Assembly: GCF_014845115.1 (NCBI RefSeq)
Contig: NZ_NKUI01000010.1
Coordinates: forward strand, 1-49,005
Direction of reading: 5' to 3'
Source: Methylorubrum zatmanii
GTDB lineage: Bacteria; Pseudomonadota; Alphaproteobacteria; Rhizobiales; Beijerinckiaceae
Length of the DNA stretch: 49,005 nt
Below the pieces are notes generated by a model that saw only the letters and a program-made list of their open reading frames with translations, made no database searches and was not told the origin of the DNA. A program made the translations under genes and the position numbers. Shown piece by piece: positions 26,089-34,429 of the stretch; within the stretch, counting starts at the first letter, position 1; each line of letters starts with the position of its first letter.

Positions 26089-26604
26089 TCAGGATCCCGC
26101 CCGCGCCTGCTGCGCCTTCAGCTTGGCGAAGCGCTTGAGCACCCGGTCGCGGCGCAGCCGCGTCAGCCTGTCGATCCAGAAGATGCCGTCGAGCTGATCG
26201 ATCTCGTGCTGCAGGCAGGCAGCCCGCAGGCCCTCCGCCTCCTCCTCGTGGGTCTCCCCGTCGAGATCGCGGTAGCGCACCCGCACCCGCGCGGGCCGCT
26301 CCACCGGTTCGACCACGCCCGGCATCGAGACGCTGCCCTCGGGATGCGAGGCCCGCTCCGCCGAGGCCCAGACGACAACGGGATCGACATAGGTGGCGTG
26401 CGGCTCGTCCGGCTGGAGGCGAATCACCACCAGCCGCTCCGGGCGGCCGATATGGGGCGCGGTGAGCCCCATCGCCGAGACGGCGCCCAGGGTGTCGAGC
26501 ACATCCGCCGCCAGGGCGCGCAGGGCCTCGCCGGTGGCGGAGACGGGATCGGCCGGCCGGTTCAGGCGTGCATCGGGATAGAGGATCAGCGGTCGGACGG
26601 GCAT
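26089..26604 (-). CDS. Peptide deformylase-like protein with degenerate metal site
   Basis: 171 residues from MPVRPLILYPDARLNRPADP. The deformylase fold is clear, but the three motifs are altered: motif I AMGLTAPHIG (usual GxGLAAxQIG; Gln replaced by His), motif II EGSVSMPG (usual EGCLSxP; metal ligand Cys is Ser91), motif III QHEIDQLDG (usual HExDHLxG; second His ligand is Gln137). Only His133 and Glu134 remain. Real deformylases remove N-formyl groups from new proteins with Fe2+ held by Cys and two His. This copy may be a non-enzymatic paralogue or may bind metal differently. Confidence 0.85.
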   Translation of the reverse strand: MPVRPLILYPDARLNRPADPVSATGEALRALAADVLDTLGAVSAMGLTAPHIGRPERLVVIRLQPDEPHATYVDPVVVWASAERASHPEGSVSMPGVVEPVERPARVRVRYRDLDGETHEEEAEGLRAACLQHEIDQLDGIFWIDRLTRLRRDRVLKRFAKLKAQQARAGS

Positions 26605-27017
26605 GCGCGGGCCTTCGGGGCAAGGGCGTGCCTGCCGCGAGCCGGCGGGCATCGTTGTCGCGCCGCCCCTTACCAGGCCCCTTACCAGAAAGCGCGTGGG
26701 CGAAGGCAGGCTTGGCACGCCGCCGGAGCGGCATCGGCAGCCATGAAGCCCCGGGCCGGCTCGGAATTGCTGGCCGACGATGTCTTGGCCGCCCGCAATG
26801 GAGCGCAAGACTTCGCGGCTCATCACGCCAAATATCCAATATCGGAACCCGTTCGGCGCCGATGCATTGATCACCGAAGCCCAGGATAGCACCCCAAGAT
26901 CGCGCCCGACCCGACGGATCGGCCGCGGCTTGCCATTGTTCGATGTGAGGCGCGCGGCCGCATGAGGCCGATCCGGCCCTGGCGCGGCCGGGCGCGCTCC
27001 GGAGGGAGCCAGACAGT
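26605..27017. other. Intergenic region, no gene seen
   Basis: 413 bases between the divergent deformylase-like and small secreted protein genes. No convincing ORF, RNA or strong hairpin. A tandem CCCCTTACCAG-like repeat (two copies of CCCTTACCAG, 26667-26691) and a moderately A/T-rich patch at 26829-26850 (CAAATATCCAATATCGGAAC) are the only marked features. Confidence 0.4.
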
Positions 27018-27281
27018 ATGATGAAATCCATGACGGCCCTGCTCGCCGGCACCGTCGTCGCCGCCACCATGGCCGCGGCGGCCCCCGCTTCCGCCCAATC
27101 GATCACCATCGGCCCGGACGGGCGGCCGGGCATCGACCTCCGCTCCCGGGGACAGCGCGAGCGGGATTACGACCGCGAGATGCGCCGCCGTGACCGGGAC
27201 GATTACTACCGCGAGCAGCGCTACCGGGAACGGGATCGCTTCGAGCGTCGCGGCTACGACCGGCGCGGCTACGATTACTGA
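27018..27281 (+). CDS. Small secreted Arg/Asp/Tyr-rich protein, 87 aa
   Basis: MMKSMTALLAGTVVAATMAA is a signal peptide (cleavage near ASAQS). After SITIGPDGRPGIDLRS the rest is low-complexity and charged (RERDYDREMRRRDRDDYYRE), ending RRGYDRRGYDY. GGAGGGAGC lies before the start. Similar short periplasmic proteins occur in Methylobacterium; function unknown. The tail is probably disordered. Confidence 0.72.
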   Translation: MMKSMTALLAGTVVAATMAAAAPASAQSITIGPDGRPGIDLRSRGQRERDYDREMRRRDRDDYYREQRYRERDRFERRGYDRRGYDY

Positions 27282-27387
27282 CCCCGCGATCCGTTCTCGA
27301 AGCGACACCGTGCGCCCTGCCCCGATCCCCGGTGCTCGGGGCAGGGCGCCGGCTCAGAGGGACGAGATCGGGGATGAGATTGCAGGA

Positions 27388-27624
27388 TCAATCCGCCACC
27401 CCACGATGGCGTGTGGATGAGCCCAGAACAGAACCAAATCTCTCGAGAGCAACAAATGTTGCACCTATTTCAATCAGGTGAAGAACGCGTCGAAGCGAAT
27501 TTCCCGCACCATCCAACGTCTTCACCGAAAATTGCCAAGCTTCTGTCGTACCGCCATGCCTGAGGTGACGACCACAGCGTCGCTGAAACCTTTGCGCCGC
27601 TTGCACGGTTGCCTCATCGAACAT
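27388..27624 (-). CDS. Hypothetical ORF in low-GC patch, 78 aa
   Basis: [20 protein letters not shown] at the start and [20 protein letters not shown] later; AAGG lies eight bases before the ATG. Not recognised. The surrounding 27420-27630 has markedly lower GC than the window, so this may be a recent arrival or a gene fragment. A 48-codon frame on the other strand (27419-27565) overlaps it, and neither is certain. Confidence 0.3.
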   Translation of the reverse strand: MFDEATVQAAQRFQRRCGRHLRHGGTTEAWQFSVKTLDGAGNSLRRVLHLIEIGATFVALERFGSVLGSSTRHRGVAD

Positions 27625-27630
27625 AACTAT

Positions 27631-27663
27631 GCCTTGTCGATCGGTGGCCGACCCTGACAAGGC
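27631..27663 (+). other. Hairpin in cold-shock gene leader
   Basis: GCCTTGTC (27631-27638) pairs with GACAAGGC (27656-27663); the inside can add TCGG-TGG-CCGA. It lies 130 bases before the cold-shock start. It could be the terminator of an upstream transcript or part of a structured cold-shock 5' leader. Confidence 0.4.
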
Positions 27664-27793
27664 CTTCGATGCCCCCGTAAGGGACGCGGCACCGGCTCAT
27701 TTCCTCGCTCGCTTCGACGAACGGGACGGCCTTCCGGCCGATGGCGGGCCGCATTCCGCGCGGGGTGCCGCGGCGCGTGGAGGAGGAACCCGG

Positions 27794-28003
27794 ATGAATA
27801 CTGGTACGGTGAAGTGGTTCGACGAGATCAAGGGGTATGGGTTCATCCAGCCCGATAACGGCGGGAAGGACGTGTTCGTGCACATCTCCGCCGTCCAGCA
27901 GGCGGGTCTGCGCGGCCTCGCCGAGGGCCAGAAGGTGACGTTCGATATCGAGAACGACCGCCGCAGCGGCAAGCCGGCCGCGGTCAACTTGCAGACCGCC
28001 TGA
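27794..28003 (+). CDS. cspA: Cold-shock domain protein (CspA family)
   Basis: 69 residues, one cold-shock domain. RNP1 is KGYGFIQPD (usual KGFGFI) and RNP2 is [29 protein letters not shown] opens the protein and [20 protein letters not shown] closes it. AGGAGGAAC lies just before the ATG. Family members bind single-stranded RNA and melt structure. The frame continues upstream but this start fits the family exactly. Confidence 0.95.
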   Translation: MNTGTVKWFDEIKGYGFIQPDNGGKDVFVHISAVQQAGLRGLAEGQKVTFDIENDRRSGKPAAVNLQTA

Positions 28004-28013
28004 AACGGCGGGT

Positions 28014-28031
28014 GGCCGGGACCTTCCGGCC
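28014..28031 (+). terminator. Hairpin after cold-shock gene
   Basis: GGCCGG-6-CCGGCC ten bases after the stop; CTTCCGGCCGGAAG overlaps it as an alternative palindrome. No T-run. Confidence 0.4.
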
Positions 28032-28145
28032 GGAAGACTCGGTTCTATACCGCAACAGGTTCGAAAATGTTACCGGCGCCGCCCCGAACAGGGGCGACAT
28101 CTGTTGCATGCTGCGGCGCACTCGTGCATCGACTGCGCCGGTTCT

Positions 28146-28151
28146 ATAATG
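28146..28151 (+). promoter_or_regulatory. Consensus -10 box (TATAAT)
   Basis: GGTTCTATAATGAC, 75 bases before the DUF6481 start. A nearly identical GGTTCTATA occurs at 28041-28049. No good -35 hexamer at 17 bases. Position supports a promoter for the DUF6481 gene. Confidence 0.45.
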
Positions 28152-28226
28152 ACTCGCGCCGCGTCCCGGCCACCCGGATCGTGATCGATCCGGGGGTCGA
28201 CCGTGTCACTGTATGAGAAAGGTCAT

Positions 28227-28607
28227 ATGAGCGCATTCGACTTCAGGAACTTCGAAGACCGCCGTCAGCACTCCCAGTCCGCCAAAGCGGCATTGCTCGA
28301 AAAGTTCAAGGCCCGCCCGGCCCTGGATGACCCGGAGATGGTCGCCAAGGCGCAGGCCCGTGCCGAGATCGCCCGCGCCCGCGACGAGCGCGCCCGCGAG
28401 CGTGAGCGCATCCGCATCGAGGCCGAGCGCAAGGCGGCGGAAGAGAAGCGCCTGCGCGAGGAGGCGGAACTGGCTGCCCAGCTCGCCCGTGAGGCCGCCG
28501 AGGCGGCCGCGCTCGCCGAGCGCAGGGCGGCGGAAGCCGCCGCCAAGAAGGAAGCCCGCGACGCGCGCTACGCCGCCCGCAAGGCCAAGGTGAAGATTCG
28601 CCGCTGA
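28227..28607 (+). CDS. DUF6481 family protein, 126 aa coiled coil
   Basis: Starts MSAFDFRNFEDRRQHSQSAK, the typical DUF6481 opening, with GAAAGG before the ATG; an earlier Met at 28203 is less likely. Residues about 30-110 are one long Ala/Glu/Arg coiled coil (RAEIARARDERARERERIRI, AEEKRLREEAELAAQL). The basic end (ARYAARKAKVKIRR-like) could bind nucleic acid. Function unknown. A strong terminator follows. Confidence 0.83.
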   Translation: MSAFDFRNFEDRRQHSQSAKAALLEKFKARPALDDPEMVAKAQARAEIARARDERARERERIRIEAERKAAEEKRLREEAELAAQLAREAAEAAALAERRAAEAAAKKEARDARYAARKAKVKIRR

Positions 28608-28667
28608 GGCACTGACCCTCGGGATCCGACCCGCATTCAGCGAACGGGCACCCGCTTCGAAACAACC

Positions 28668-28706
28668 AAACGCGCCGGACGCTGCGAGCCCGGCGCGTTT
28701 TCTTTT
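28668..28706 (+). terminator. Rho-independent terminator
   Basis: AAACGCGCCGG (28668-28678) pairs with CCGGCGCGTTT (28690-28700) around an 11-base loop, followed by TCTTTT. Sixty bases after the DUF6481 stop. The best intrinsic terminator in the window. Confidence 0.88.
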
Positions 28707-28925
28707 GCTCAAGACTCTTTTCCTCGAACATCAGGACGCGACGGCGCACGGCGCTCCCGATCCGCGGAACAAGCCTGGCTCAGGTTCTTTTTCCTTGGGA
28801 GAGACGACACAATCCGCATTCCGGGCCGGTCGGCGACGCTTGGCAAGCTCCGCCTTTGCCTCCACGCTTCCGGTCGTCTCCGGCAAAACCGGCCGAACAC
28901 GAGTCGCGTCAGGAAGGCTCAAGCC

Positions 28926-29246
28926 TTGCGCATCATCCGGTTCCATCCCGGCCAGCAGGCCCGGCCCAAGCTCCGCCCTGCCCTGGCCGGGCTGATTCTC
29001 GTCCTGGGGCTCGGGGCGGGGCTCGCCCCGTATCCCGGCCTCGCGCAGAGCGAGCCGCCGATCCGCAGCGCGGAAGACGCGTTCTGCCGCAGCGAGGCAC
29101 GGGCCCAGGTCTTCTCGGCACCCGACCCGCTCAATCTGGGCCTGCGCGAGATCGGCCGCCGCATCTGGGCCAGCTGCATGGAGCGGACCGCCAAGAGCCA
29201 TCACGGCAAGAAGCAGAAGCCGCACAAACGACGCCGGCACCACTGA
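28926..29246 (+). CDS. Secreted hypothetical protein, 106 aa
   Basis: Begins at a TTG (MRIIRFHPGQQARPKLRPAL) with AGGAAGG eight bases upstream. Signal/anchor segment LAGLILVLGLGAGLAPYPGL ends near LAQSE. The mature part SAEDAFCRSEARAQVFSAP and LNLGLREIGRRIWASCMERT has two Cys, followed by a Lys/Arg/His tail (KKQKPHKRRRHH). No family recognised. The region 28707-28925 before it holds no other gene. Confidence 0.65.
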   Translation: MRIIRFHPGQQARPKLRPALAGLILVLGLGAGLAPYPGLAQSEPPIRSAEDAFCRSEARAQVFSAPDPLNLGLREIGRRIWASCMERTAKSHHGKKQKPHKRRRHH

Positions 29247-29311
29247 TCCACCGGCCTCGCCGGACGAGGCGGCCATCCCCACATCCCGACCGAAGCAGCA
29301 GGAGGCGGGCG

Positions 29312-29686
29312 ATGGGCTTTCTCGACGGGCTGCTCGGGCATGGCAGCGACCTGTCCGCGGACGAGGTGGACCGGCAGCTCGCCGGAGTACTGGCACCGGG
29401 CGAGAGCGTGCGCGTCGCCTTCAAGGTGATCCGCGACCTCATGGTCTTCACCGACCGCCGGCTGATCCTGGTCGACCGCCAGGGCGTGACCGGGCGCAAG
29501 GTCGAGTACCTGACCGTACCCTACCGGGCCATCACCGCGTTCTCGGTGGAGACGGCAGGGAGCTTCGACATGGATTCCGAACTCAAGATCTGGATCTCGG
29601 GCCGGCCCGAGCCGATCCAGCGCACCCTCCGGCGCGGCGCCGACATTTTGGGCATTCAGCAGGCCATCGCCGGCTCGCTTAAATAA
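29312..29686 (+). CDS. PH domain-containing protein (bacterial bPH_1 type)
   Basis: 124 residues, MGFLDGLLGHGSDLSADEVD, with GGAGGCGGGC before the ATG. The body is one bacterial pleckstrin-homology domain: LAPGESVRVAFKVIRDLMVF, TDRRLILVDRQGVTGRKVEY, LTVPYRAITAFSVETAGSFD and ELKIWISGRPEPIQRTL. The family is common and its ligand unknown. Confidence 0.88.
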   Translation: MGFLDGLLGHGSDLSADEVDRQLAGVLAPGESVRVAFKVIRDLMVFTDRRLILVDRQGVTGRKVEYLTVPYRAITAFSVETAGSFDMDSELKIWISGRPEPIQRTLRRGADILGIQQAIAGSLK

Positions 29687-30007
29687 GCGCCCTGCCGCGG
29701 CTTCGCCTCCGGCGGGGCCGCCGCGAAGAGGGCTGGAAACCGGCACCCCCACCCTTGCCTTGGGCGGCGAATCCGTTTAAGCGCCCAGCCTTCGCGTTCG
29801 CTCCGGCCGGGGGCTGAACGGGCGGTGCCGTTTCGCGGCACAGGGTTCCTCGAAAAAACCCGTCGTCCGGTGTCTCCGCCTTCGATCAACCGCTCGGGCC
29901 ATCATCAAGGGCTCGAAGGGCTTGGCGCCGAGAGAATGCGAGACGAACCGGCCCGATACACCCGCGCTCCGCGGGCGGGCTTCCTTATGGCAAGGAAAGG
30001 CCCAAAA
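29687..30007. other. rpsF leader region
   Basis: 321 bases. Just after the PH gene, CTTCGC..GCGAAG with an inner GGCGG-GG-CCGCC forms a hairpin (29709-29734). The remainder is the presumed 5' leader and promoter region of the ribosomal protein operon. No ORF with coding character is seen. Confidence 0.45.
29961..30003 (+). promoter_or_regulatory. Two hairpins before rpsF, one covering the ribosome-binding site
   Basis: CCCGCG-CTC-CGCGGG (29961-29975), then TTCCTT (29981-29986) pairing with AAGGAA (29992-29997), extendable by GGGC/GCCC. The AAGGAAAGG Shine-Dalgarno sequence of rpsF is inside the second stem. Ribosomal protein operons are often autoregulated through leader RNA (S6:S18 leaders are known); whether this matches that class I cannot say. 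Confidence 0.5.
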
Positions 30008-30478
30008 ATGCCTCTCTACGAGCACGTCTTCCTGGCGCGCCAGGACGTGACGTCGCAGCAGGTCGAGACCATGGTCGAGACCTACAAGGGCGTCATCGAG
30101 GCGGGCGGCGGCACGGTCGAGAAGATCGAGTCCTGGGGCGTCAAGTCCCTCGCCTACCGCATCAAGAAGAACCGCAAGGCGCATTTCACGCTCCTCAACA
30201 TCTCCGCCCCCCCGGCCGCCCTGGCCGAGATGGAGCGCCAGATGCAGATCTCCGAGGACGTGCTGCGCTTCATGACCGTTCGCGTCGAGCAGCTGGAGGC
30301 CGAGCCTTCCGCGATGATGCAGAAGCGCGACCGCGACGACCGCAAGGACCGCGACCGCGGTGACCGTCCGCGCCGTCGCGACGACGAGTTCGGTGGCGGC
30401 TTCGGCGGCGACCGTGACCGTGGCGACCGCGGTGATCGCGGCGACCGTCCCGAGCGCACCTTCGGCGGGGAGAACTGA
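30008..30478 (+). CDS. rpsF: 30S ribosomal protein bS6
   Basis: 156 residues. The S6 domain occupies residues 1-100 ([53 protein letters not shown]). It is followed by a charged low-complexity extension ([40 protein letters not shown]) absent from E. coli S6. bS6 binds bS18 in the small subunit. rpsR follows after two bases. Confidence 0.97.
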   Translation: MPLYEHVFLARQDVTSQQVETMVETYKGVIEAGGGTVEKIESWGVKSLAYRIKKNRKAHFTLLNISAPPAALAEMERQMQISEDVLRFMTVRVEQLEAEPSAMMQKRDRDDRKDRDRGDRPRRRDDEFGGGFGGDRDRGDRGDRGDRPERTFGGEN

Positions 30479-30480
30479 TC

Positions 30481-30735
30481 ATGGCCTTCGGTGCTGGTGG
30501 TGGCGGCGGTGGCCGTCGTCCGTTCTTCCGTCGTCGCAAGAGCTGCCCGTTCTCGGGCGAGAACGCTCCCAAGATCGACTACAAGGACGTGAAGCTGCTC
30601 TCCCGCTACGTCTCGGAACGCGGCAAGATCGTGCCGTCGCGCATCACGGCGGTGTCGGCCAAGAAGCAGCGCGAGCTCGCCCAGGCGATCAAGCGCTCCC
30701 GCTTCCTCGGCCTGCTGCCCTACGTCATCAAGTAG
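30481..30735 (+). CDS. rpsR: 30S ribosomal protein bS18
   Basis: 84 residues: [40 protein letters not shown] and [14 protein letters not shown]. Full-length. The N-terminus has a Gly run ([13 protein letters not shown]). Partner of bS6. Confidence 0.98.
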   Translation: MAFGAGGGGGGRRPFFRRRKSCPFSGENAPKIDYKDVKLLSRYVSERGKIVPSRITAVSAKKQRELAQAIKRSRFLGLLPYVIK

Positions 30736-30743
30736 GACGGTTC

Positions 30744-30830
30744 CGGCCCGCGTCCGCGCGGGCCGTCATTCACCGCGAGGGCGGCCTCTTGACCAAGGGC
30801 CGCCCGATCGTTGGGGCCTCGTTCGGCCCC
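30744..30830 (+). terminator. Three consecutive hairpins after rpsR
   Basis: CGGCCCGCG-TCCG-CGCGGGCCG (30744-30765), GGGCGGCC-11-GGCCGCCC (30779-30805) and GGGGCC-6-GGCCCC (30813-30830). None has a T-run, so partial attenuation between rpsFR and the following genes is as likely as termination. Confidence 0.5.
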
Positions 30831-30869
30831 TAACCCTGCCCATCGCGGGACAGCGGGACAGCGGATTTC

Positions 30870-31904
30870 ATGACCAAGGACATCTCCGTCGGCGCAGGCG
30901 CCGGCCTCGTGGCGGCGCTGCTGTTCGGCGTGCTGCTCAAGGCCACCACCCTCGCCATCCTCCTCTACCTGCTCGCCCCGCTGCCGATCCTGATCGTCGG
31001 CCTGGGCTGGAGCCACCGCGCGGCGCTCGCCGCCGTCGTCGCGGGCGCGCTGGCGCTCGCCCTCTTCGTCTCGCCCCCCCTCGGCCTCGCCTTCGCGGCC
31101 TATCTCGCCGTTCCCGCGTGGTGGCTCGCCTATCTCGCCCTGCTCGGCCGGCCGGGCGCGGAGGATGCCATCGAATGGTATCCCACCGGGCGCCTGCTCG
31201 CCTGGGTCGCGGCCACCGCCGCCCTCGCCTTCGTGGCCATCGCCGTGATCGCCTCGCCCGATTACGACACCTTCCGCTCGCAGCTCTCGGCGATGAGCCG
31301 GCGGGTCGTGCAGGTTCAGGTCCAGCGTGGCCGGATCCCCGCCCCCGCCCAGACGGAGAACAAGGCCGACAGCGCCGGGACGGCCGCTCCGCAGCCGAGC
31401 GACGAAGCGCACGATTCCGAGACCAAGTCCGACACCACGTCCAACGACCTCGCCGGCGAGGTCGCCGACGCCCTGGCGACCGTCGCGCCGGGACTGGCCG
31501 GCCAGGGTCTGACGGTCCTGTTCACCTTCTATCTCTGGGCCGCCGCCCGCATCGTGCAGATCTCGGGACGCCTGCTGCGGCCCTGGCCCGACCTCCCCTC
31601 GACCATGATGCCGCGCACGGCCCTTCTGGTCTTCGCCGCCGCCCTCGCCCTGGCGATGCTGCCGGGCTACGCCGGCGTGCTCGGCATCGCCCTGATCGGC
31701 GCCTTCAGCGCGGCCTTCGCCCTCCAGGGCCTCGCCGCCTTCCATGACCGCAGCCGCGGACGGCCGGGGCGCTTCGCCCTGCTGGCCGGCCTCTACGTGC
31801 TGCTGTTCCTCACACAGGGCGTGGCCATGCTCGCCCTGATCCTGTTCGGCATCGCCGATACCGCCCTCGACCGGCGCCGCCCGCGAGCCCGCGGCGGCGC
31901 CTGA
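30870..31904 (+). CDS. DUF2232 domain membrane protein
   Basis: 344 residues with about eight membrane segments ([80 protein letters not shown] and more). A hydrophilic insert around residues 155-190 ([20 protein letters not shown]) lies between halves. This family sits between rpsR and rplI in many Hyphomicrobiales. Function unknown; the fold resembles small-molecule transporters of the YybS type. Confidence 0.88.
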   Translation: MTKDISVGAGAGLVAALLFGVLLKATTLAILLYLLAPLPILIVGLGWSHRAALAAVVAGALALALFVSPPLGLAFAAYLAVPAWWLAYLALLGRPGAEDAIEWYPTGRLLAWVAATAALAFVAIAVIASPDYDTFRSQLSAMSRRVVQVQVQRGRIPAPAQTENKADSAGTAAPQPSDEAHDSETKSDTTSNDLAGEVADALATVAPGLAGQGLTVLFTFYLWAAARIVQISGRLLRPWPDLPSTMMPRTALLVFAAALALAMLPGYAGVLGIALIGAFSAAFALQGLAAFHDRSRGRPGRFALLAGLYVLLFLTQGVAMLALILFGIADTALDRRRPRARGGA

Positions 31905-31941
31905 TCGAAACCCGCTTCCAAGCACCCCAAGGAGAAGTCAG

Positions 31942-32514
31942 ATGGAAGTCATCCTGCTCGAACGCGTCGCCAAGCTCGGCCAGATGGGCGAGACCGTGAA
32001 CGTGCGGCCCGGCTATGCCCGCAACTTCCTGCTCGCCCGCGGCAAGGCCCTGCGCGCCACCGAGAACAACAAGAAGCATTTCGAGGCCCAGCGCGCCCAG
32101 CTCGAGGCCCGCAACCTCGAGCGCCGCAACGAGGCCCAGACGGTGGCCGAGAAGCTCGACGGCCAGAGCTTCGTGCTGATCCGCCAGTCCGGCGAGACCG
32201 GCGTGCTCTACGGTTCGGTCTCGACCCGCGACCTCGCCGAGGTCGTCACCAAGGAGGGCTTCACCGTCGAGCGCGGCCAGTTCGTCCTGAACCAGCCGAT
32301 CAAGACGCTCGGCCTGCACAGCGTGCCGGTGACGCTGCACCCCGAGGTCGAGGTCACCATCACCGTCAACGTCGCCCGTTCGCCGGAAGAGGCCGAGCGT
32401 CAGGCCCGCGGTGAGTCGGTCACCGAGCGCGAGCAGTTCAACCTCGACGACCTCGGCCTCGAAGTCGGTCAGGCGCTGGCCGATGCCGGCGAGGGTGCCG
32501 ACGACCGCGGCTGA
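31942..32514 (+). CDS. rplI: 50S ribosomal protein bL9
   Basis: 190 residues. N-domain [20 protein letters not shown] and [20 protein letters not shown] (the bL9 signature), long linking helix, C-domain [20 protein letters not shown] and [20 protein letters not shown]. The acidic tail after residue 150 is common in alphaproteobacteria. AAGGAGAAG precedes the ATG. Confidence 0.97.
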   Translation: MEVILLERVAKLGQMGETVNVRPGYARNFLLARGKALRATENNKKHFEAQRAQLEARNLERRNEAQTVAEKLDGQSFVLIRQSGETGVLYGSVSTRDLAEVVTKEGFTVERGQFVLNQPIKTLGLHSVPVTLHPEVEVTITVNVARSPEEAERQARGESVTEREQFNLDDLGLEVGQALADAGEGADDRG

Positions 32515-32644
32515 TCCCAAGGCTCCGCCTGGACCCGCGAAAGGACTCAGTCCTTTCGAAACCCGTGACTCCAGCGGCGGAAGCGGTGGAGAACGGGGAT
32601 GCGCCGGCCTTCGGCGTTGACTTGTTCTCAATCCGTTCCAGCAT

Positions 32645-32690
32645 GACGCCCGTGATTCCCGTGCCCGGGAACCGCGGGCGTCTTTCGTTT
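32645..32690 (+). terminator. Rho-independent terminator after rplI
   Basis: GACGCCCG (32645-32652) pairs with CGGGCGTC (32675-32682), the inner part can add TTCCCG-CGGGAA, and TTTCGTTT follows. It separates the ribosomal block from dnaB. Confidence 0.75.
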
Positions 32691-32694
32691 CGGA

Positions 32695-32735
32695 GCATCG
32701 TCCCGAAAGGTGGTTTCCGGCTTTCGGGACGATGC
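32695..32735. repeat. REP-like hairpin, 15-bp perfect arms
   Basis: GCATCGTCCCGAAAG (32695-32709), 11-base loop, CTTTCGGGACGATGC (32721-32735). The pattern GTCCCGAAA..CCGG..TTTCGGGAC is, from memory, a very common intergenic repeat in Rhizobiales genomes. It lies directly after the terminator. The remaining intergenic part up to dnaB holds nothing else. Confidence 0.8.
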
Positions 32736-32877
32736 GCGCGAGACCGTGGCGCGGGCGTCGCAGCCGGCTCGGGCAAGGTCGGCTAAAGAAAATTCATCAT
32801 CCCGCGGCATGGTCCGGCGGGCATGACACGGGGCGGCCGAGACGGCCGCCCGCGCAACGGAGCGACGGACAAGCGCC

Positions 32878-34365
32878 ATGGCCCTGCCCAACGCCCTCAC
32901 GGCCAATCTGGAGACGGTGCAGCCCGAATACCGGGTGCCGCCGCACAACATCGACGCAGAGCAGGCCCTGCTCGGCGCGATCATGGTCAACAACGACGCC
33001 TATTACCGCGTCTCGGACTTCCTGCTCCCTGAGCACTTCATGGAGGCGGTCCACCGCCAGATCTTCGAGGTGTCGGTCTCGCTGATCAAGGCGGGCAAGC
33101 TCGCCACGCCGATCACGCTCAAGACCTATCTCGGCGACGCGGATCTCGGCGGCGTCACGCCGATGCAGTACCTGGCCCGGCTCGCGGCAGAGGCGACCAC
33201 CGTCATCAATGCCGGCGAGTACGGCCGCACCATCTACGACCTCGCGATCCGCCGCCGCCTCATCACCATCGGCGAGGATCTGGTCAACGGCGCCTACGAG
33301 GCGCCGGTCGAATCCGCGCCCCGCGACCAGATCGAGGCGACCGAGCGCCGGCTCTACGAACTCGCCGAATCCGGCAAGTACGACGGCGGCTTCCAGAAGT
33401 TCTCCGACGCGCTGACCGCCGCCATCGACATGGCGGCCAAGGCCTATCAGCGCGACGGCAAGCTCTCGGGCATCTCCACCGGCCTCACCGACCTCGACGC
33501 CAAGATGGGCGGCCTTCAGCCCTCGGATCTCATCATCCTCGCGGGGCGCCCGGCCATGGGCAAGACCTCGCTCGTGACCAACATCGCCTTCAACATCGCC
33601 AAGGCCTATCGCGGCGAGAAACAGGCCGACGGGACGATGAAGACCGTCAACGGCGGCATCGTCGGCTTCTTCTCCCTGGAAATGTCGGCCGAGCAATTGG
33701 CGACCCGTATCATCGCCGAGCAATCCGGCGTGCCCTCCTACAAGATCCGCCGCGGCGACATCCGGCCCGAGGACTTCTACAAGATCACCGACGCCGCCCG
33801 GGACATGCAGACGATCCCGTTCTACATCGACCAGACCGGCGGCATCTCCATCGCCCAGCTCGCCGCCCGGGCGCGCCGGCTCAAGCGGCAGAAGGGCCTC
33901 GACCTCCTCATCATCGACTACCTGCAGCTCCTCTCCGGCAGCGGCAAGAAGAGCGACAACCGCGTGCAGGAGATGACGGAGATCACCACCGGCATGAAGG
34001 CGCTGGCCAAGGAGCTGGCGGTGCCGATCATCGGCCTGTCGCAGCTCTCCCGTCAGGTCGAGAACCGCGACGACAAGCGGCCGCAGCTCTCGGACCTGCG
34101 CGAATCCGGCTCGATCGAGCAGGACGCCGACGTGGTGATGTTCGTGTTCCGCGAGGAATATTACGTCGGCAACAAGAAGCCCCGCGAGGGCACCGAGGAG
34201 TTCTTCGCCTGGGAAGCGGAGATGCAGCGGGTCCACGGCAAGGCCGAGGTCATCCTCGGCAAGCAGCGTCACGGCCCGACCGGCACGGTGGAGCTGCAGT
34301 TCGACGCCAACATCACCCGGTTCTCGAACCTCGCCCAGAGCGATCGGATGCCCGAGCAGATGTGA
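32878..34365 (+). CDS. dnaB: Replicative DNA helicase DnaB
   Basis: 495 residues. N-terminal DnaB domain (YRVPPHNIDAEQALLGAIMV), RecA-like core with Walker A AGRPAMGKTSL (about residue 222), GFFSLEMSAEQLATRI, Walker B LDLLIIDYLQLLSGSG (about 341), LSQLSRQVENRDDKRPQLSD and arginine-finger region KQRHGPTGTVELQF. It unwinds DNA ahead of the replisome as a hexamer. A small insertion (GEKQADGTMKTVNGG) after the Walker A helix is typical of alphaproteobacteria. No intein. Confidence 0.97.
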   Translation: MALPNALTANLETVQPEYRVPPHNIDAEQALLGAIMVNNDAYYRVSDFLLPEHFMEAVHRQIFEVSVSLIKAGKLATPITLKTYLGDADLGGVTPMQYLARLAAEATTVINAGEYGRTIYDLAIRRRLITIGEDLVNGAYEAPVESAPRDQIEATERRLYELAESGKYDGGFQKFSDALTAAIDMAAKAYQRDGKLSGISTGLTDLDAKMGGLQPSDLIILAGRPAMGKTSLVTNIAFNIAKAYRGEKQADGTMKTVNGGIVGFFSLEMSAEQLATRIIAEQSGVPSYKIRRGDIRPEDFYKITDAARDMQTIPFYIDQTGGISIAQLAARARRLKRQKGLDLLIIDYLQLLSGSGKKSDNRVQEMTEITTGMKALAKELAVPIIGLSQLSRQVENRDDKRPQLSDLRESGSIEQDADVVMFVFREEYYVGNKKPREGTEEFFAWEAEMQRVHGKAEVILGKQRHGPTGTVELQFDANITRFSNLAQSDRMPEQM

Positions 34366-34429
34366 TATCGGTGCCCGGATCCCTCATCCGGCCCCGCCTC
34401 CGTCGAGGCTCTTCCGGCAGGAGCCTATC

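Noticed and set aside
28731..29396. 221-residue minus frame opposite the secreted protein at 28926
   Set aside because: The plus-strand frame has a signal peptide and ribosome-binding site; the minus frame is Arg/Pro/Gly rich shadow.
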